Assembly (NCBI GenBank): GCA_008107755.1
Contig: VIRH01000103.1
Span: forward strand, 1-64,000
Length of the DNA stretch: 64,000 nt
Direction of reading: 5' to 3'
Origin: Rhodobacterales bacterium
Lineage (GTDB): Bacteria > Pseudomonadota > Alphaproteobacteria > Rhizobiales > Stappiaceae
Shown in pieces: positions 7,541 to 16,405 of this stretch (positions are counted from its first letter, which is position 1; every line of letters begins with the position of its first letter). A model generated the notes under the pieces. That model was not told the DNA's origin, searched no databases, and saw only the letters and a list, made by a program, of their open reading frames with translations. The position numbers and the translations under genes are program-made.

Positions 7541-8254
7541 TCAGGCTCCGAAGGCTCCGTCTATCGTATGCATGGCGCCGGTTACGAAGCCCGCCTCAGG
7601 TCCGGCAAGCCAGGACACCATGCCGGCAACTTCCTCGGGCCGCCCGTGGCGCTTGATCGCCATGAAGCTGTGCATCAGGTCCTTCATCGGGCCGTCTTCG
7701 GGATTGGCGTCGGTATCGATCGGCCCGGGCTGCACGACGTTCACTGTTATCCCGCGGGGACCGAAATCTCTTGCCAGACCGCGCGCGAGACCCTGCAGGG
7801 CCGATTTACTGAGGGCGTAGGACGCCATGCCCGGGAGGGGCATCCGATCTCCGTTCACCGACCCGATCACGATGATGCGTCCGCCTTCCGGCATCTTGCG
7901 CGCAGCTTCAACAGCAGCGTGATAGGGCGTCTGGACATTGATCCGGAAGAGCTTGTCGATCTCGTCCGGATCCTGATCCAGCGCATCGCCGAAAATCGCG
8001 ATACCGGCATTGACGACCATAACGTCCAGCGGCCCGCTTTCTGACACGAGGGCAATGACTGCATCGCGATCCGAGCTGTCTGCTCTCACGGCTGTGCTGC
8101 CGGTTTCGTCTGCAACCCGTTCCGCCGCTTCCTGAGATCCGGAATAGCTGAAGGTCACCTTGGCTCCTTCGGCTGCAAAGCGCCGCACAATCGCCGCCCC
8201 AATTCCCCGACTGCCGCCGAGAACCAGAACCGACTTTCGATCAAATGTGGCCAT
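7541..8254 (-). CDS. SDR-family oxidoreductase
   Basis: Classical short-chain dehydrogenase/reductase of 237 aa. The dinucleotide-binding motif GGSRGIG is at 13-19, NAG at 82-84, catalytic Ser132, Tyr146 and Lys150 (SYALSK), and the C-terminus has the TGAMHTIDGAFGA family ending. Asp58 (RADSSD) lies at the adenine-ring position. The start ATG 8254 has a strong AAGGAGGG upstream, which rules out the longer frame. It is divergent from a TetR-family gene with a 24-bp operator-like palindrome between them, so it is very likely that regulator's target. Substrate unknown. Confidence 0.93.
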   Translation of the reverse strand: MATFDRKSVLVLGGSRGIGAAIVRRFAAEGAKVTFSYSGSQEAAERVADETGSTAVRADSSDRDAVIALVSESGPLDVMVVNAGIAIFGDALDQDPDEIDKLFRINVQTPYHAAVEAARKMPEGGRIIVIGSVNGDRMPLPGMASYALSKSALQGLARGLARDFGPRGITVNVVQPGPIDTDANPEDGPMKDLMHSFMAIKRHGRPEEVAGMVSWLAGPEAGFVTGAMHTIDGAFGA

Positions 8255-8271
8255 CTGGCCCTCCTTGAGAT

Positions 8272-8295
8272 ATTCTGTAGTAGACGCTACATAAT
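8272..8295. promoter_or_regulatory. Operator-like palindrome between SDR and TetR genes
   Basis: ATTcTGTAG-TAGACG-CTACAtAAT is a dyad with nine-base arms and a single mismatch pair, 17 bp from the SDR start codon and 34 bp from the TetR start. Size and position fit a TetR dimer site controlling both divergent genes. Assignment to this regulator is inferred from position. Confidence 0.65.
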
Positions 8296-8329
8296 ATTGC
8301 GAGCCAGCCATTCAAGGTATTTTGTAATC

Positions 8330-8920
8330 ATGACTAAACAAATGTCCAAACCTGCAGGACGTCCGCGCCGCTTCGATCCGGAAAAAGCCATTGCCATCGC
8401 GCAGCAACTCTTCCACGAGCACGGTTACGATGCGGTTGGGGTCGCCGATATCACCAGGGCACTCGGCATCAAACCGCCGAGCTTCTACGCCGCTTTCGGC
8501 AGCAAGGCAGAGCTTTATTCCCGTGTCCTCGACCGCTACGCCTGTACCGGAGCAATCCCCTTGCAGGATTTCCTGCGTGCGGACACGCCTGTTGCGGAGG
8601 GGCTCGCGGCTCTGCTCGAGGAAGCCGCACGCCGTTACGCTGCGGATCCTCTCGCCACCGGCTGCCTGGTGCTGGAAAGCACGAGAAGCAACGACCAGGG
8701 CGTGCGCGAAGCAGCAGGTGTGTTCCATATCAATGCCGAAGAAGAGGTCCGCGCGTTCATCGCCGCCAGGCATCCGGAAGACGCCGAACGTCTTGCAGAT
8801 TTCGTCAGCACAGCGATGTCGGGCCTTTCCGCCAGGGCGCGCAACGGGCAAAGCCTCGAACGCCTGCTTGCAAGCGCTCGGCTTGCAGGCGATGCGCTGC
8901 GCCAGGCACTTCCCGGGTAG
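8330..8920 (+). CDS. TetR/AcrR-family transcriptional regulator
   Basis: A 196-aa repressor-type protein. The N-terminal HTH is at about residues 16-60 (FDPEKAIAIAQQLFHEHGYD, then VADITRALGIKPPSFYAAFGSKAELYSRVL), with the typical TetR recognition helix and the F-x-SK-x-EL segment. The C-terminal ligand-binding domain is helical, of the TetR_C type seen in regulators of SDR genes. The start chosen is the ATG before TKQMSKPAGRPRRF; the ATG four codons later is also possible. No strong Shine-Dalgarno is visible. It probably represses itself and the divergent SDR gene through the palindrome at 8272-8295. Confidence 0.92.
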   Translation: MTKQMSKPAGRPRRFDPEKAIAIAQQLFHEHGYDAVGVADITRALGIKPPSFYAAFGSKAELYSRVLDRYACTGAIPLQDFLRADTPVAEGLAALLEEAARRYAADPLATGCLVLESTRSNDQGVREAAGVFHINAEEEVRAFIAARHPEDAERLADFVSTAMSGLSARARNGQSLERLLASARLAGDALRQALPG

Positions 8921-8955
8921 GCAAGTTGTCCTGCGTCGATTTATCTTGCGGCAAA

Positions 8956-8992
8956 TCCCGCTTGAAGCTTGCATTTGACTGCTTGAGCGGGA
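8956..8992 (+). terminator. Weak hairpin after the TetR gene
   Basis: TCCCGCT (8956-8962) pairs with AGCGGGA (8986-8992) over a 23-nt loop. It sits between the TetR gene and the SulP gene. Without a U-run this is a weak terminator candidate. Confidence 0.3.
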
Positions 8993-9034
8993 AGACTCGG
9001 GCCATCTTCTTTCAAGCCTGAAAAACCTTCCCTC

Positions 9035-10300
9035 ATGCGGATACCCAAGATCGTCACGACGATGCAGGATTATTCCCTGCAGCTTTTCCGGGCGGATATT
9101 TTCGCCGGCGTTACCGTTGCCATGGTCGCCATGCCCCTGAGCCTGGCGATAGCGATCGCGTCGGGCGCCGACCCCTCCACCGGCCTCGTGACGGCCATTA
9201 TCGGCGGTTTCTTCATTTCGCTTCTGGGCGGCAGCCGGGTGCAGATCGGCGGGCCGACCGGGGCCTTCATCGTCGTGGTCTACGGCGTCATCGCGGACCA
9301 CGGGTATGACGGGCTCGTGCTTGCGACGCTCATGGCCGGTCTCATGTTGCTGATCGCCGGCTATTTCCGGATCGGAAACCTGATCCGATACGTCCCCGAA
9401 GCCGTGGTCAACGGGTTCACCATTGGCATTGCCGTCGTGATTGCTTCCAGCCAGATCAAGGATTTCTTCGGTCTGACGACTGGAGAGGTGCCGGCCGATT
9501 TCCTGGAAAAGATCCCGGTCCTATGGGCCGCGCGCGATACCGCGACCCTGTCGGCCTTTCTCATCGCAATGGCGACCCTGGTTCTCATTATCGTGTTGCG
9601 CCGGATCGCCCCCAGATTTCCCGGGCTGATCGTCGCGGTTTCAGTGGGCTCGCTCGCTGCCGTTCTGCTGTCTCTGCCGGTGGAAACGATTGCCTCGCGC
9701 TTCGGTGCCCTGCCTTCGACGTTGCCCATGCCGGCCCTTCCGGAATTTTCCGTCTCACGGGTGATCGAGCTCTTCCCCTCGGCGGTGATCATCGCCTTTC
9801 TTGCGGGTGTCGAGTCGCTCTTGTCGGCCATGGTTGCGGACAGAATGATCGAAGGCCATCATCGGCCGAATGCCGAAGTGCTCGCGCAGGGAACAGCCAA
9901 CATCGCCTCGGCCCTTTTCGGCGGCCTTCCGGCAACGGGTGCGATCGCGCGGACGGCGACCAATGTCCGTGCCGGCGGCAAGACGCCGGTTGCCGGTGTG
10001 GTTCACGCGGCAACGATCCTGATCGTGATGCTGGTGGCTGCCCCGCTTGCGGGGTATCTCGCCCTTCCCGCCATGGCGGCGCTTCTCGTTCTGACCGCCT
10101 GGAACATGAGCGAGCCGCACAAGTGGCGCAGCTACCTTTCCGCCCCGCTCGCGGATCGACTGCTGCTCATCATGACGTTTGTCCTGACAGTCGTCATCGA
10201 TCTCACTGTCGCGATCGGCGTCGGCGTTGCAGTCGGGCTCGCCCTTCGGCTGCGAGAGCGCAAGAAGACACCGGACGACTGGTCAATGCCGGAACGCTGA
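9035..10300 (+). CDS. SulP-family anion transporter without STAS domain
   Basis: Inner-membrane SLC26/SulP transporter of 421 aa with about 11 hydrophobic segments. The family signature is seen near the N-terminus (ADIFAGVTVAMVAMPLSLAIAIASGADPS region), followed by GGSRVQIGGPTGAFIVVV and a later ARTATNVRAGGKTPVAG loop. Typical SulP proteins exceed 500 aa because they carry a C-terminal STAS domain; this one stops shortly after the last membrane helix at RERKKTPDDW. Substrate could be sulfate, bicarbonate or another anion and cannot be told from sequence. The ATG used has no good ribosome site; the ATG at 9062 is an alternative. Convergent with the yej-type operon. Confidence 0.92.
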   Translation: MRIPKIVTTMQDYSLQLFRADIFAGVTVAMVAMPLSLAIAIASGADPSTGLVTAIIGGFFISLLGGSRVQIGGPTGAFIVVVYGVIADHGYDGLVLATLMAGLMLLIAGYFRIGNLIRYVPEAVVNGFTIGIAVVIASSQIKDFFGLTTGEVPADFLEKIPVLWAARDTATLSAFLIAMATLVLIIVLRRIAPRFPGLIVAVSVGSLAAVLLSLPVETIASRFGALPSTLPMPALPEFSVSRVIELFPSAVIIAFLAGVESLLSAMVADRMIEGHHRPNAEVLAQGTANIASALFGGLPATGAIARTATNVRAGGKTPVAGVVHAATILIVMLVAAPLAGYLALPAMAALLVLTAWNMSEPHKWRSYLSAPLADRLLLIMTFVLTVVIDLTVAIGVGVAVGLALRLRERKKTPDDWSMPER

Positions 10301-10367
10301 GCAAGAAACTTTTCCTCGACGATTACTGAGGTCCCGCTTGACGGACAATCCGCCGGGCGAGGCTTCC

Positions 10368-11999
10368 TTACGTGCTGACAACACCTTCCGGCGCGGTTTC
10401 CAGGCGGAAGGCCGCCGCCATCAGGGCCTTGGTGTAGTCCGTCTGCGGCGCATCGAAGATCTGCTCCGACGACCCGGACTCAACGACCTTTCCCTGGCGC
10501 ATGACGATGACTTCGTTGGCCAGCGCGCGAACGACTTTCAGATCGTGGGAAATAAACAGGTAGGCAAGCCCGTGGGCCTTCTGCAGATCGCGCAGCAGAT
10601 CGACCACCTGGGCCTGGACGCTCATGTCGAGCGCGGAGGTCGGCTCGTCCAGCATCACGAAGCGTGGCTCCAGCACCATCGCACGGGCGATGGAAATGCG
10701 CTGCCGCTGACCACCGGAAAATTCGTGCGGATAGCGATGCCGGGTCGAGGCGTCGAGACCGACCTCTTCCAGCGCCTTCGCCACCTTTCGGTCGCGCTCG
10801 TTTTCGGAAATACCCGGAAAATGAACCTTCAGGCCTTCGCCGACGATATCAGCGACGGACATGCGCGGCGACAGGGCGCCAAAGGGGTCCTGAAAGACAA
10901 TCTGCATGTCCCGGCGCAGCGGCCGCATTTCCTTCCAGGAATTCGTCTGGATCTCGTTGCCGTCGAAGAGGATGCGTCCGGTCGACGAGATCATCCTGAG
11001 GATCGCGAGGCCGAGCGTCGTCTTGCCGGAGCCGCTTTCCCCCACGATGCCAAGGGTCTGGCCCTCGCGAACGGCGATGTCGATCCCGTCGACCGCCTTG
11101 ATATGATCGACGGTCCGGCGCATGAGCCCCCGCTTGACGGGAAACCAGACCTTCAGGTCGTCGGCTTCCACCACAATCGGCTTGTCCTTGTCCGTCGCAG
11201 GCGGTTCGCCCTTGGGCTCGGCGGCCAGCAGATGCCGGGTATAGTCATGCTTCGGGTTGTCGAAGATCTCCGCGACGGGTCCCCTTTCGACGATCCGGCC
11301 AGCGGTCATCACGCAGACCCGGTCCGCGAACTTGCGCACGATCCCCAGGTCATGGGTGATGAACAGCATCGCCATGCCCGTCTCGCGTTGCAGGTCCTTC
11401 AACAGGGCCAGGATCTGCGCCTGGACAGTCACGTCAAGGGCGGTCGTCGGCTCGTCGGCGATCAGCAGATCGGGTTCGTTTGCGAGCGCCATTGCGATCA
11501 TCACGCGCTGACGCTGCCCACCCGACAACTGGTGCGGATAGGATTTCAGCCGCGATTCCGGGTCATGAATTCCGACCTGGTCGAGCAGCTGCAGAACCCG
11601 TTCACGCGCCTTGCTGTCTCGCATGCCGCGGTGGACATTGAGGATTTCCGAGATCTGGCGCTCGACCGTGTGCAACGGGTTGAGCGACGTCATCGGTTCC
11701 TGGAAGATCATGGATACCCCGTTGCCACGGACTTTCCGCATCTCGTCGTCAGATGCCTTCAGCAGGTCGTTGCCCTGCACAAGGATCTCACCGGAAGGAT
11801 GCGAGGCGGACGGATACGGCAGCAGCTTCAGGATCGACAGTGCGGACACGGACTTGCCCGACCCGCTTTCGCCGACAAGGGCGAGCGTCTCGCCTTTGGC
11901 GATGTCGAAGGACACCCGGTCGACGGCAAGGGACTGGTTGTCGCCCTGCTCGAAGGCGACGGACAGGTCCCTGACGGAAAGAAATGCCTTTTCGTTCAT
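10368..11999 (-). CDS. yejF: Peptide ABC transporter, dual ATP-binding protein (YejF type)
   Basis: Two fused ABC ATPase domains in 543 aa. Domain 1 has Walker A GESGSGKS, signature LSGGQRQR and Walker [13 protein letters not shown]; domain 2 has [16 protein letters not shown] and [12 protein letters not shown]. Both have the oligopeptide-family C-terminal extension region. The tandem arrangement is that of YejF, which powers uptake of peptides and microcin C through YejABE. It is the last gene of the operon, starting 9 nt after yejE ends. Confidence 0.94.
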   Translation of the reverse strand: MNEKAFLSVRDLSVAFEQGDNQSLAVDRVSFDIAKGETLALVGESGSGKSVSALSILKLLPYPSASHPSGEILVQGNDLLKASDDEMRKVRGNGVSMIFQEPMTSLNPLHTVERQISEILNVHRGMRDSKARERVLQLLDQVGIHDPESRLKSYPHQLSGGQRQRVMIAMALANEPDLLIADEPTTALDVTVQAQILALLKDLQRETGMAMLFITHDLGIVRKFADRVCVMTAGRIVERGPVAEIFDNPKHDYTRHLLAAEPKGEPPATDKDKPIVVEADDLKVWFPVKRGLMRRTVDHIKAVDGIDIAVREGQTLGIVGESGSGKTTLGLAILRMISSTGRILFDGNEIQTNSWKEMRPLRRDMQIVFQDPFGALSPRMSVADIVGEGLKVHFPGISENERDRKVAKALEEVGLDASTRHRYPHEFSGGQRQRISIARAMVLEPRFVMLDEPTSALDMSVQAQVVDLLRDLQKAHGLAYLFISHDLKVVRALANEVIVMRQGKVVESGSSEQIFDAPQTDYTKALMAAAFRLETAPEGVVST

Positions 12000-12008
12000 G
12001 TCTGGTCC

Positions 12009-13202
12009 TTACCCGAGGCTCTTGCGCGGATCGAAGGCGTCACGGACGGCTTCGCCGATGAAAATCAGCAGGCTGAGCATCAGCGAGATCACGATGAAAC
12101 CCGAAATGCCGAGCCAGGGGGCCTGGAGGTTGTTCTTTCCCTGCGCCAGCAGTTCGCCCAGCGAGGCCGAGCCCGGAGGCAACCCGTAACCCAGGAAGTC
12201 CAGCGCGGTCAGCGTGGAAATCGACCCGTTCAGAATGAAGGGCATGAAGGTCAGGGTGGCCACCATGGCGTTCGGCAACAGGTGCCGCCACATGATTACC
12301 GGGTTGGAGACGCCCAGCGCCCGCGCAGCCGAAATATATTCGAAGTTGCGCCCGCGCAGGAATTCCGCCCGAACGACGCCTACAAGGGCGACCCAACTGA
12401 ACGCCAGCAGGATCGTGAACAGCGTCCAGAAGCCCGGCACCAGGAACGACGATACGATCAGGATCAGGTAGAGCGTCGGGACGGCGGTCCAGATCTCGAT
12501 GAAGCGCTGGAACATCAGATCGACCCAGCCGCCGTAATAGCCCTGCACGGCGCCGGCGGCGATGCCGATGATGGAGGAGGCAAGCGTCAGGGCAAGACCG
12601 AAAAGAACGGAGACACGGAAGCCGTAGATGATCCGGGCGAGGACGTCCCGCCCCTGGTCATCGGTGCCGAGCCAGTTCCAGTTGCCGATCACACAATTGG
12701 GATCTTCCGCGCCGAGCGGATACCGCGAGCAGCGCTCTTGCGTGTCCATCGTCCAGGACGGCGGCGCCGGCGCTGTCACCGGGATCTCCCGGTTGACCGT
12801 TCGGTACGAATAGCGCACCGGTGGCCAGAGCATCCAGCCGTTTTCGTTGATCAGATCCTGGATGTAAGGATCACGATAATCCGTCACGGGAAAGGCCAGT
12901 GGATCGTCCGAAAACCTGTCTTCGGAATAATCGACGAAGACCGGTGCCAGAAGGTCGCCCTTGAAATAGACGAGGATCGGCTTGTCGTTCGTCACGAACT
13001 CGGCGCCCAGCGCCAGGACAAACAGGACGAGGAAAATCCAGAGCGACCAGAAACCGCGACGGTTGGCACTGAAGTTGGCCAAGCGCCGGCGGTTGATCGG
13101 CGAAAGGCGTGCCTTTCGCGGCGGCGGCGCTGTTTCCTCGGGCACCGGATTGAGAACGTCGTAGCCGGCGTCTTCCATATCCTTTTCAAGTCGGCTGTCC
13201 AT
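12009..13202 (-). CDS. yejE: Peptide ABC transporter permease (YejE type)
   Basis: A 397-aa inner-membrane permease. A cytoplasmic basic N-terminus precedes the first helix ([20 protein letters not shown], about 50-70). Next comes the large periplasmic region typical of YejE ([45 protein letters not shown] is split across the family motif). The EAA-type loop is [20 protein letters not shown]. It partners YejB to form the channel energised by YejF. The gene lies 3 nt after yejB and 9 nt before yejF. Confidence 0.94.
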   Translation of the reverse strand: MDSRLEKDMEDAGYDVLNPVPEETAPPPRKARLSPINRRRLANFSANRRGFWSLWIFLVLFVLALGAEFVTNDKPILVYFKGDLLAPVFVDYSEDRFSDDPLAFPVTDYRDPYIQDLINENGWMLWPPVRYSYRTVNREIPVTAPAPPSWTMDTQERCSRYPLGAEDPNCVIGNWNWLGTDDQGRDVLARIIYGFRVSVLFGLALTLASSIIGIAAGAVQGYYGGWVDLMFQRFIEIWTAVPTLYLILIVSSFLVPGFWTLFTILLAFSWVALVGVVRAEFLRGRNFEYISAARALGVSNPVIMWRHLLPNAMVATLTFMPFILNGSISTLTALDFLGYGLPPGSASLGELLAQGKNNLQAPWLGISGFIVISLMLSLLIFIGEAVRDAFDPRKSLG

Positions 13203-13205
13203 CGC

Positions 13206-14330
13206 TCAGACCTCCCTGCTTTCGAAATCGATCCGGGGATCGATCCAGGTGTAGGTAAGGTCCGACATGAGACCGACGACCAGCGCCATGAGGCCGAAGA
13301 TATAGGCGGTCGCAAAGACGACCGCGTAGTCGCGGTTGATCACCGATTCAAAACTCAGCAAGCCGAGGCCGTCGAGCGAGAAGATGGTCTCGATCAGCAG
13401 CGACCCGGCGAAGAAGGAAGAGATGAAGGCCCCTGGGAACCCTGCGACCACGATCAGCATCGCATTGCGGAACACATGTCCGTAGAGAACCTGGCGCTCG
13501 GTCAGGCCCTTCGCCCGCGCCGTCGTGACATATTGCTTCCGGATTTCATCCAGAAACGAGTTCTTGGTGAGAAACGTCGTCGTCGCGAAGGCCGACAGGG
13601 CCATGGCGGTGAGAGGAAGCGCCAGGTGCCAGAAATAGTCCGCGATCCTGGCAGGCCAGGACAATTGCTCCCAGTTGTCGGAGACGAGGCCGCGGAGCGG
13701 GAAGATATCCCAGAAGGACCCTCCCGCGAACAGGACGATCAGAAGGACCGCGAACAGGAATCCCGGAATGGCGTAGGCGACCACGATGACGCCTGATGTC
13801 CAGATATCGAACTTCGACCCGTCTGCGACCGCCTTGCGAATGCCCAGCGGTATCGAGATGGCATAGGAGATGAACGTCATCCAGAGCCCGAGCGAGATGG
13901 AAACGGGCAGCTTCTCGACGATCAGGTCGGTGATCTTGATATCCCTGTAGTAGCTTTCGCCGAAATCGAACCGCGCGTAGTCCCAGAGCATCTTCAGGAA
14001 CCGTTCAAGGGGCGGCTTGTCGAATCCGAACTGAACCTCCAGTTCCTTGATGAACTCCGGATCCAGTCCCTGGGCGCCACGATATTTGGACGTCACGCTG
14101 TCACCGGAGGCCACGCCGCTGCCACCGGAGGAGTCGTTGCCTCCGCCGCCGAAATCGCCGCCGCCGCCACTGATACGTGAGGTCGCGGAGACATCCGTGC
14201 CCTGAAGCTGCGCGATGACCCGTTCGACAGGGCCGCCGGGTGCGAACTGGATGATCATGAAATTGATCGCCATGATCCCGATCAGGGTCGGTATCATCAG
14301 CAAAAGTCGGCGAAGAATGTATGCGCCCAT
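13206..14330 (-). CDS. yejB: Peptide ABC transporter permease (YejB type)
   Basis: A 374-aa permease. It starts MGAYILRRLLLMIPTLIGI, the usual N-terminus of the YejB/DppB family, and has the FAPGGPVE motif. Between about 50 and 85 there is a Gly/Ser-rich low-complexity stretch in the first periplasmic loop before YRGAQGLDP; a loop of variable sequence occurs here in YejB proteins too. The EAA loop reads DEIRKQYVTTARAKGL. A 167-bp gap separates it from the upstream binding-protein gene, so an internal promoter or mRNA processing site is possible. Confidence 0.94.
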   Translation of the reverse strand: MGAYILRRLLLMIPTLIGIMAINFMIIQFAPGGPVERVIAQLQGTDVSATSRISGGGGDFGGGGNDSSGGSGVASGDSVTSKYRGAQGLDPEFIKELEVQFGFDKPPLERFLKMLWDYARFDFGESYYRDIKITDLIVEKLPVSISLGLWMTFISYAISIPLGIRKAVADGSKFDIWTSGVIVVAYAIPGFLFAVLLIVLFAGGSFWDIFPLRGLVSDNWEQLSWPARIADYFWHLALPLTAMALSAFATTTFLTKNSFLDEIRKQYVTTARAKGLTERQVLYGHVFRNAMLIVVAGFPGAFISSFFAGSLLIETIFSLDGLGLLSFESVINRDYAVVFATAYIFGLMALVVGLMSDLTYTWIDPRIDFESREV

Positions 14331-14497
14331 CGCTTCGGTGCATTCCCTTTTGCTTTGGCCTTCTCGATCGGGCCGTAGGTGACACTCGTTTGGGTCAGCG
14401 TGTGTCCGGGGTCAGGTAATCTGTCGAAACCTTACGCTGTCGCTTCCGGCATGCAATCGGCCATTCTTGAAACCGCATCGCACCAGGAACCTACACC

Positions 14498-16405
14498 CTA
14501 AACGCCTTTACCGAGTTTTTCCGCCTTTTCGCGGTCTATCCACCAGAGTTCTTCAACAGGAAAGAAATAGCGCGGCGGTTCGGGCGGGTAGCCGTAAACG
14601 TCCCATATGGCGACAGTGTGGGAATTCTTGAACCATTGCGGCACCCAGTAGTAACCGGCCCGCAGCACCCGATCCAGCGCCCTAGCGGCCGTGTTCATCT
14701 CCTCGCGCGAGGAGGACGCGATGATCCGGCTCAGGAGCGCATCGACCACCGGGCTTGCGATACCGGCGATATTGTAGGTCCCGGGTGTCTGCGCAGCCTT
14801 GGACCCCCAGATCTCCAGAATCGTGTCGGACAGGGTTGGCGACAGGGAAAAGCGGCGGCTGGCGATGTCGAAATCATAATCGTTGAGCCGCGACTGATAT
14901 TGCGACGGATCGACGATGCGCAAGCTGGCCTGAACGCCGAGGCGTTTCAAATTTGCGATGAAGGGATTGGTGATCCGCTCGAACGCATTCGTGTTGTTCA
15001 GGAACTCGACGGTCAGGGGCTGTCCGTCCGGACCGACAAGTTCCTGCCCCTGGCGTCTGTATCCGGCTTCATCCAGCAGCTTGGATGCCTTGCGCAGCAT
15101 GGTCCTGTCGGCGCCGGAGCCGTCGCTCATAGGCGGCATCACAGGTGCGCCGAACACGCTTTCCGGAAGCTGGTCCCGATAGGGTTCCAGAAGCGCCAGT
15201 TCCGCATCGGACGGCTCGCCCTCCGCCTTCATCTCGGAATTCTCGAAGAAGGACTCCGTACGCTTGTAAAGGCCGTAGAAGAGGTTCTGGTTCGACCATT
15301 CGAAATCGAACGCATAGCCGAGCGCCTCGCGAACTCTCGGGTCCTTGAACTTGTCGCGGCGGGTGTTGATGAACCAGCCCTGTGCTCCCGAGGGGCGCCC
15401 ATCGGGAAATTCCTCACGGATCACGCGGCCATCCTGAACGGCCGGAAACACGTACTCCGTCGCCCAGGTCTTGGAGGAGAACTCCTCCTGATAAAGGAAC
15501 TCGCCCTTCTTGAAGGCTTCAAAGCCAACCTGACGTTCGCGGAAGAACTCTATCCGGATCGTCTGGAAATTGCACTGCCCGGATCTAACCGGAAGGTGCG
15601 CGCCCCAGTAGTTCTCGACAATGTCATACTCGATGTAGCGGCCGACCGCATGACTGCCGACCTTGTAAGGCCCGGAGGAAAGCGGCGGCGTCAGTGTCGA
15701 TTGCTTGAATTCATAGGCGGTGTAGTAGCGCTTGGAAAAGATGGGATAGCTTCCCGCCACTTCCAGGGGAAGCTGGCGGGCCTGGGTGCCGTCGAAATGC
15801 AGAACCACAGTGTGCTCACTGAGAACCTCCGCATCAGTGAGCGAGCGCAAGGGCTGGCTCAGCATCGGATGGCCGTCTGCCTTCAGCAGCATCATCGAAA
15901 AGGCGACATCTTCCGCGGTGATCTTGGACCCGTCATGAAAGCGCGCTTCCGGCCGGATCGTGAACGTGAAGTGGTTGTTGTCCTCGGACGCCGAAACACT
16001 CTCCGCGACAAGCCCGTAAACCGCGTCGGGTTCATCCCATGCCCGCAGCATCAGCGTATCGAAGCACAGCTCCATGCGCGGCGGCGCATCGCCCTTCAGG
16101 ATGAAGGAATTGAAGGTGTTAAAGGTCTGGGGGTTCTGGTTGTAGAACCAGTAGGGAGCCTGAAAGGAGAAGACGCCGCCCTTGGGGGCTGCCGGGTTGG
16201 CGTAGTCGAAATGGGTGAATGCCGGCGGGTATTTCAGATCGCCGAACACCGACAGGCCGTGCGTCGCCCGCGCGGCGACCGCGGCAGGCGTATCTCCAGA
16301 GGCTGCCAAGCCAGGCCGGGCAGCGAAAGGAAGACCGGCCGCCACAGCGCCGGCACCGGTCAGTTGCAGGACCCGCCGCCGGGAAAACGATGTCTCGTCG
16401 CTCAT
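14498..16405 (-). CDS. Extracellular solute-binding protein, YejA type, Tat-exported
   Basis: A 635-aa family-5 periplasmic binding protein (COG4166/YejA-like). The N-terminus SFSRRRVLQLTGAGAVAAG is a twin-arginine signal with cleavage probably near the LAASGD stretch. Recognisable pieces include FDYANPAAPKGGVFSF, ITAEDVAFSM, the LSSGPYKVG motif and WFINTRRDKFKDPRVREALGYAFDFEW. Its start codon overlaps the stop of the upstream binding-protein gene by four bases (ATGA). It is a clear paralogue of that protein but diverged, and the two use different export routes. Confidence 0.93.
   Translation of the reverse strand: MSDETSFSRRRVLQLTGAGAVAAGLPFAARPGLAASGDTPAAVAARATHGLSVFGDLKYPPAFTHFDYANPAAPKGGVFSFQAPYWFYNQNPQTFNTFNSFILKGDAPPRMELCFDTLMLRAWDEPDAVYGLVAESVSASEDNNHFTFTIRPEARFHDGSKITAEDVAFSMMLLKADGHPMLSQPLRSLTDAEVLSEHTVVLHFDGTQARQLPLEVAGSYPIFSKRYYTAYEFKQSTLTPPLSSGPYKVGSHAVGRYIEYDIVENYWGAHLPVRSGQCNFQTIRIEFFRERQVGFEAFKKGEFLYQEEFSSKTWATEYVFPAVQDGRVIREEFPDGRPSGAQGWFINTRRDKFKDPRVREALGYAFDFEWSNQNLFYGLYKRTESFFENSEMKAEGEPSDAELALLEPYRDQLPESVFGAPVMPPMSDGSGADRTMLRKASKLLDEAGYRRQGQELVGPDGQPLTVEFLNNTNAFERITNPFIANLKRLGVQASLRIVDPSQYQSRLNDYDFDIASRRFSLSPTLSDTILEIWGSKAAQTPGTYNIAGIASPVVDALLSRIIASSSREEMNTAARALDRVLRAGYYWVPQWFKNSHTVAIWDVYGYPPEPPRYFFPVEELWWIDREKAEKLGKGV

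Noticed and set aside
10227..13796. A 1189-codon plus-strand open frame across the yej operon
   Set aside because: It is antisense to three clear ABC transporter genes; the open frame follows from high GC and codon bias, and its translation has no recognisable domains.
14140..14170. Gly/Ser-rich insertion in YejB as an unusual feature
   Set aside because: A variable low-complexity first periplasmic loop occurs in YejB proteins generally, so it is probably not special.
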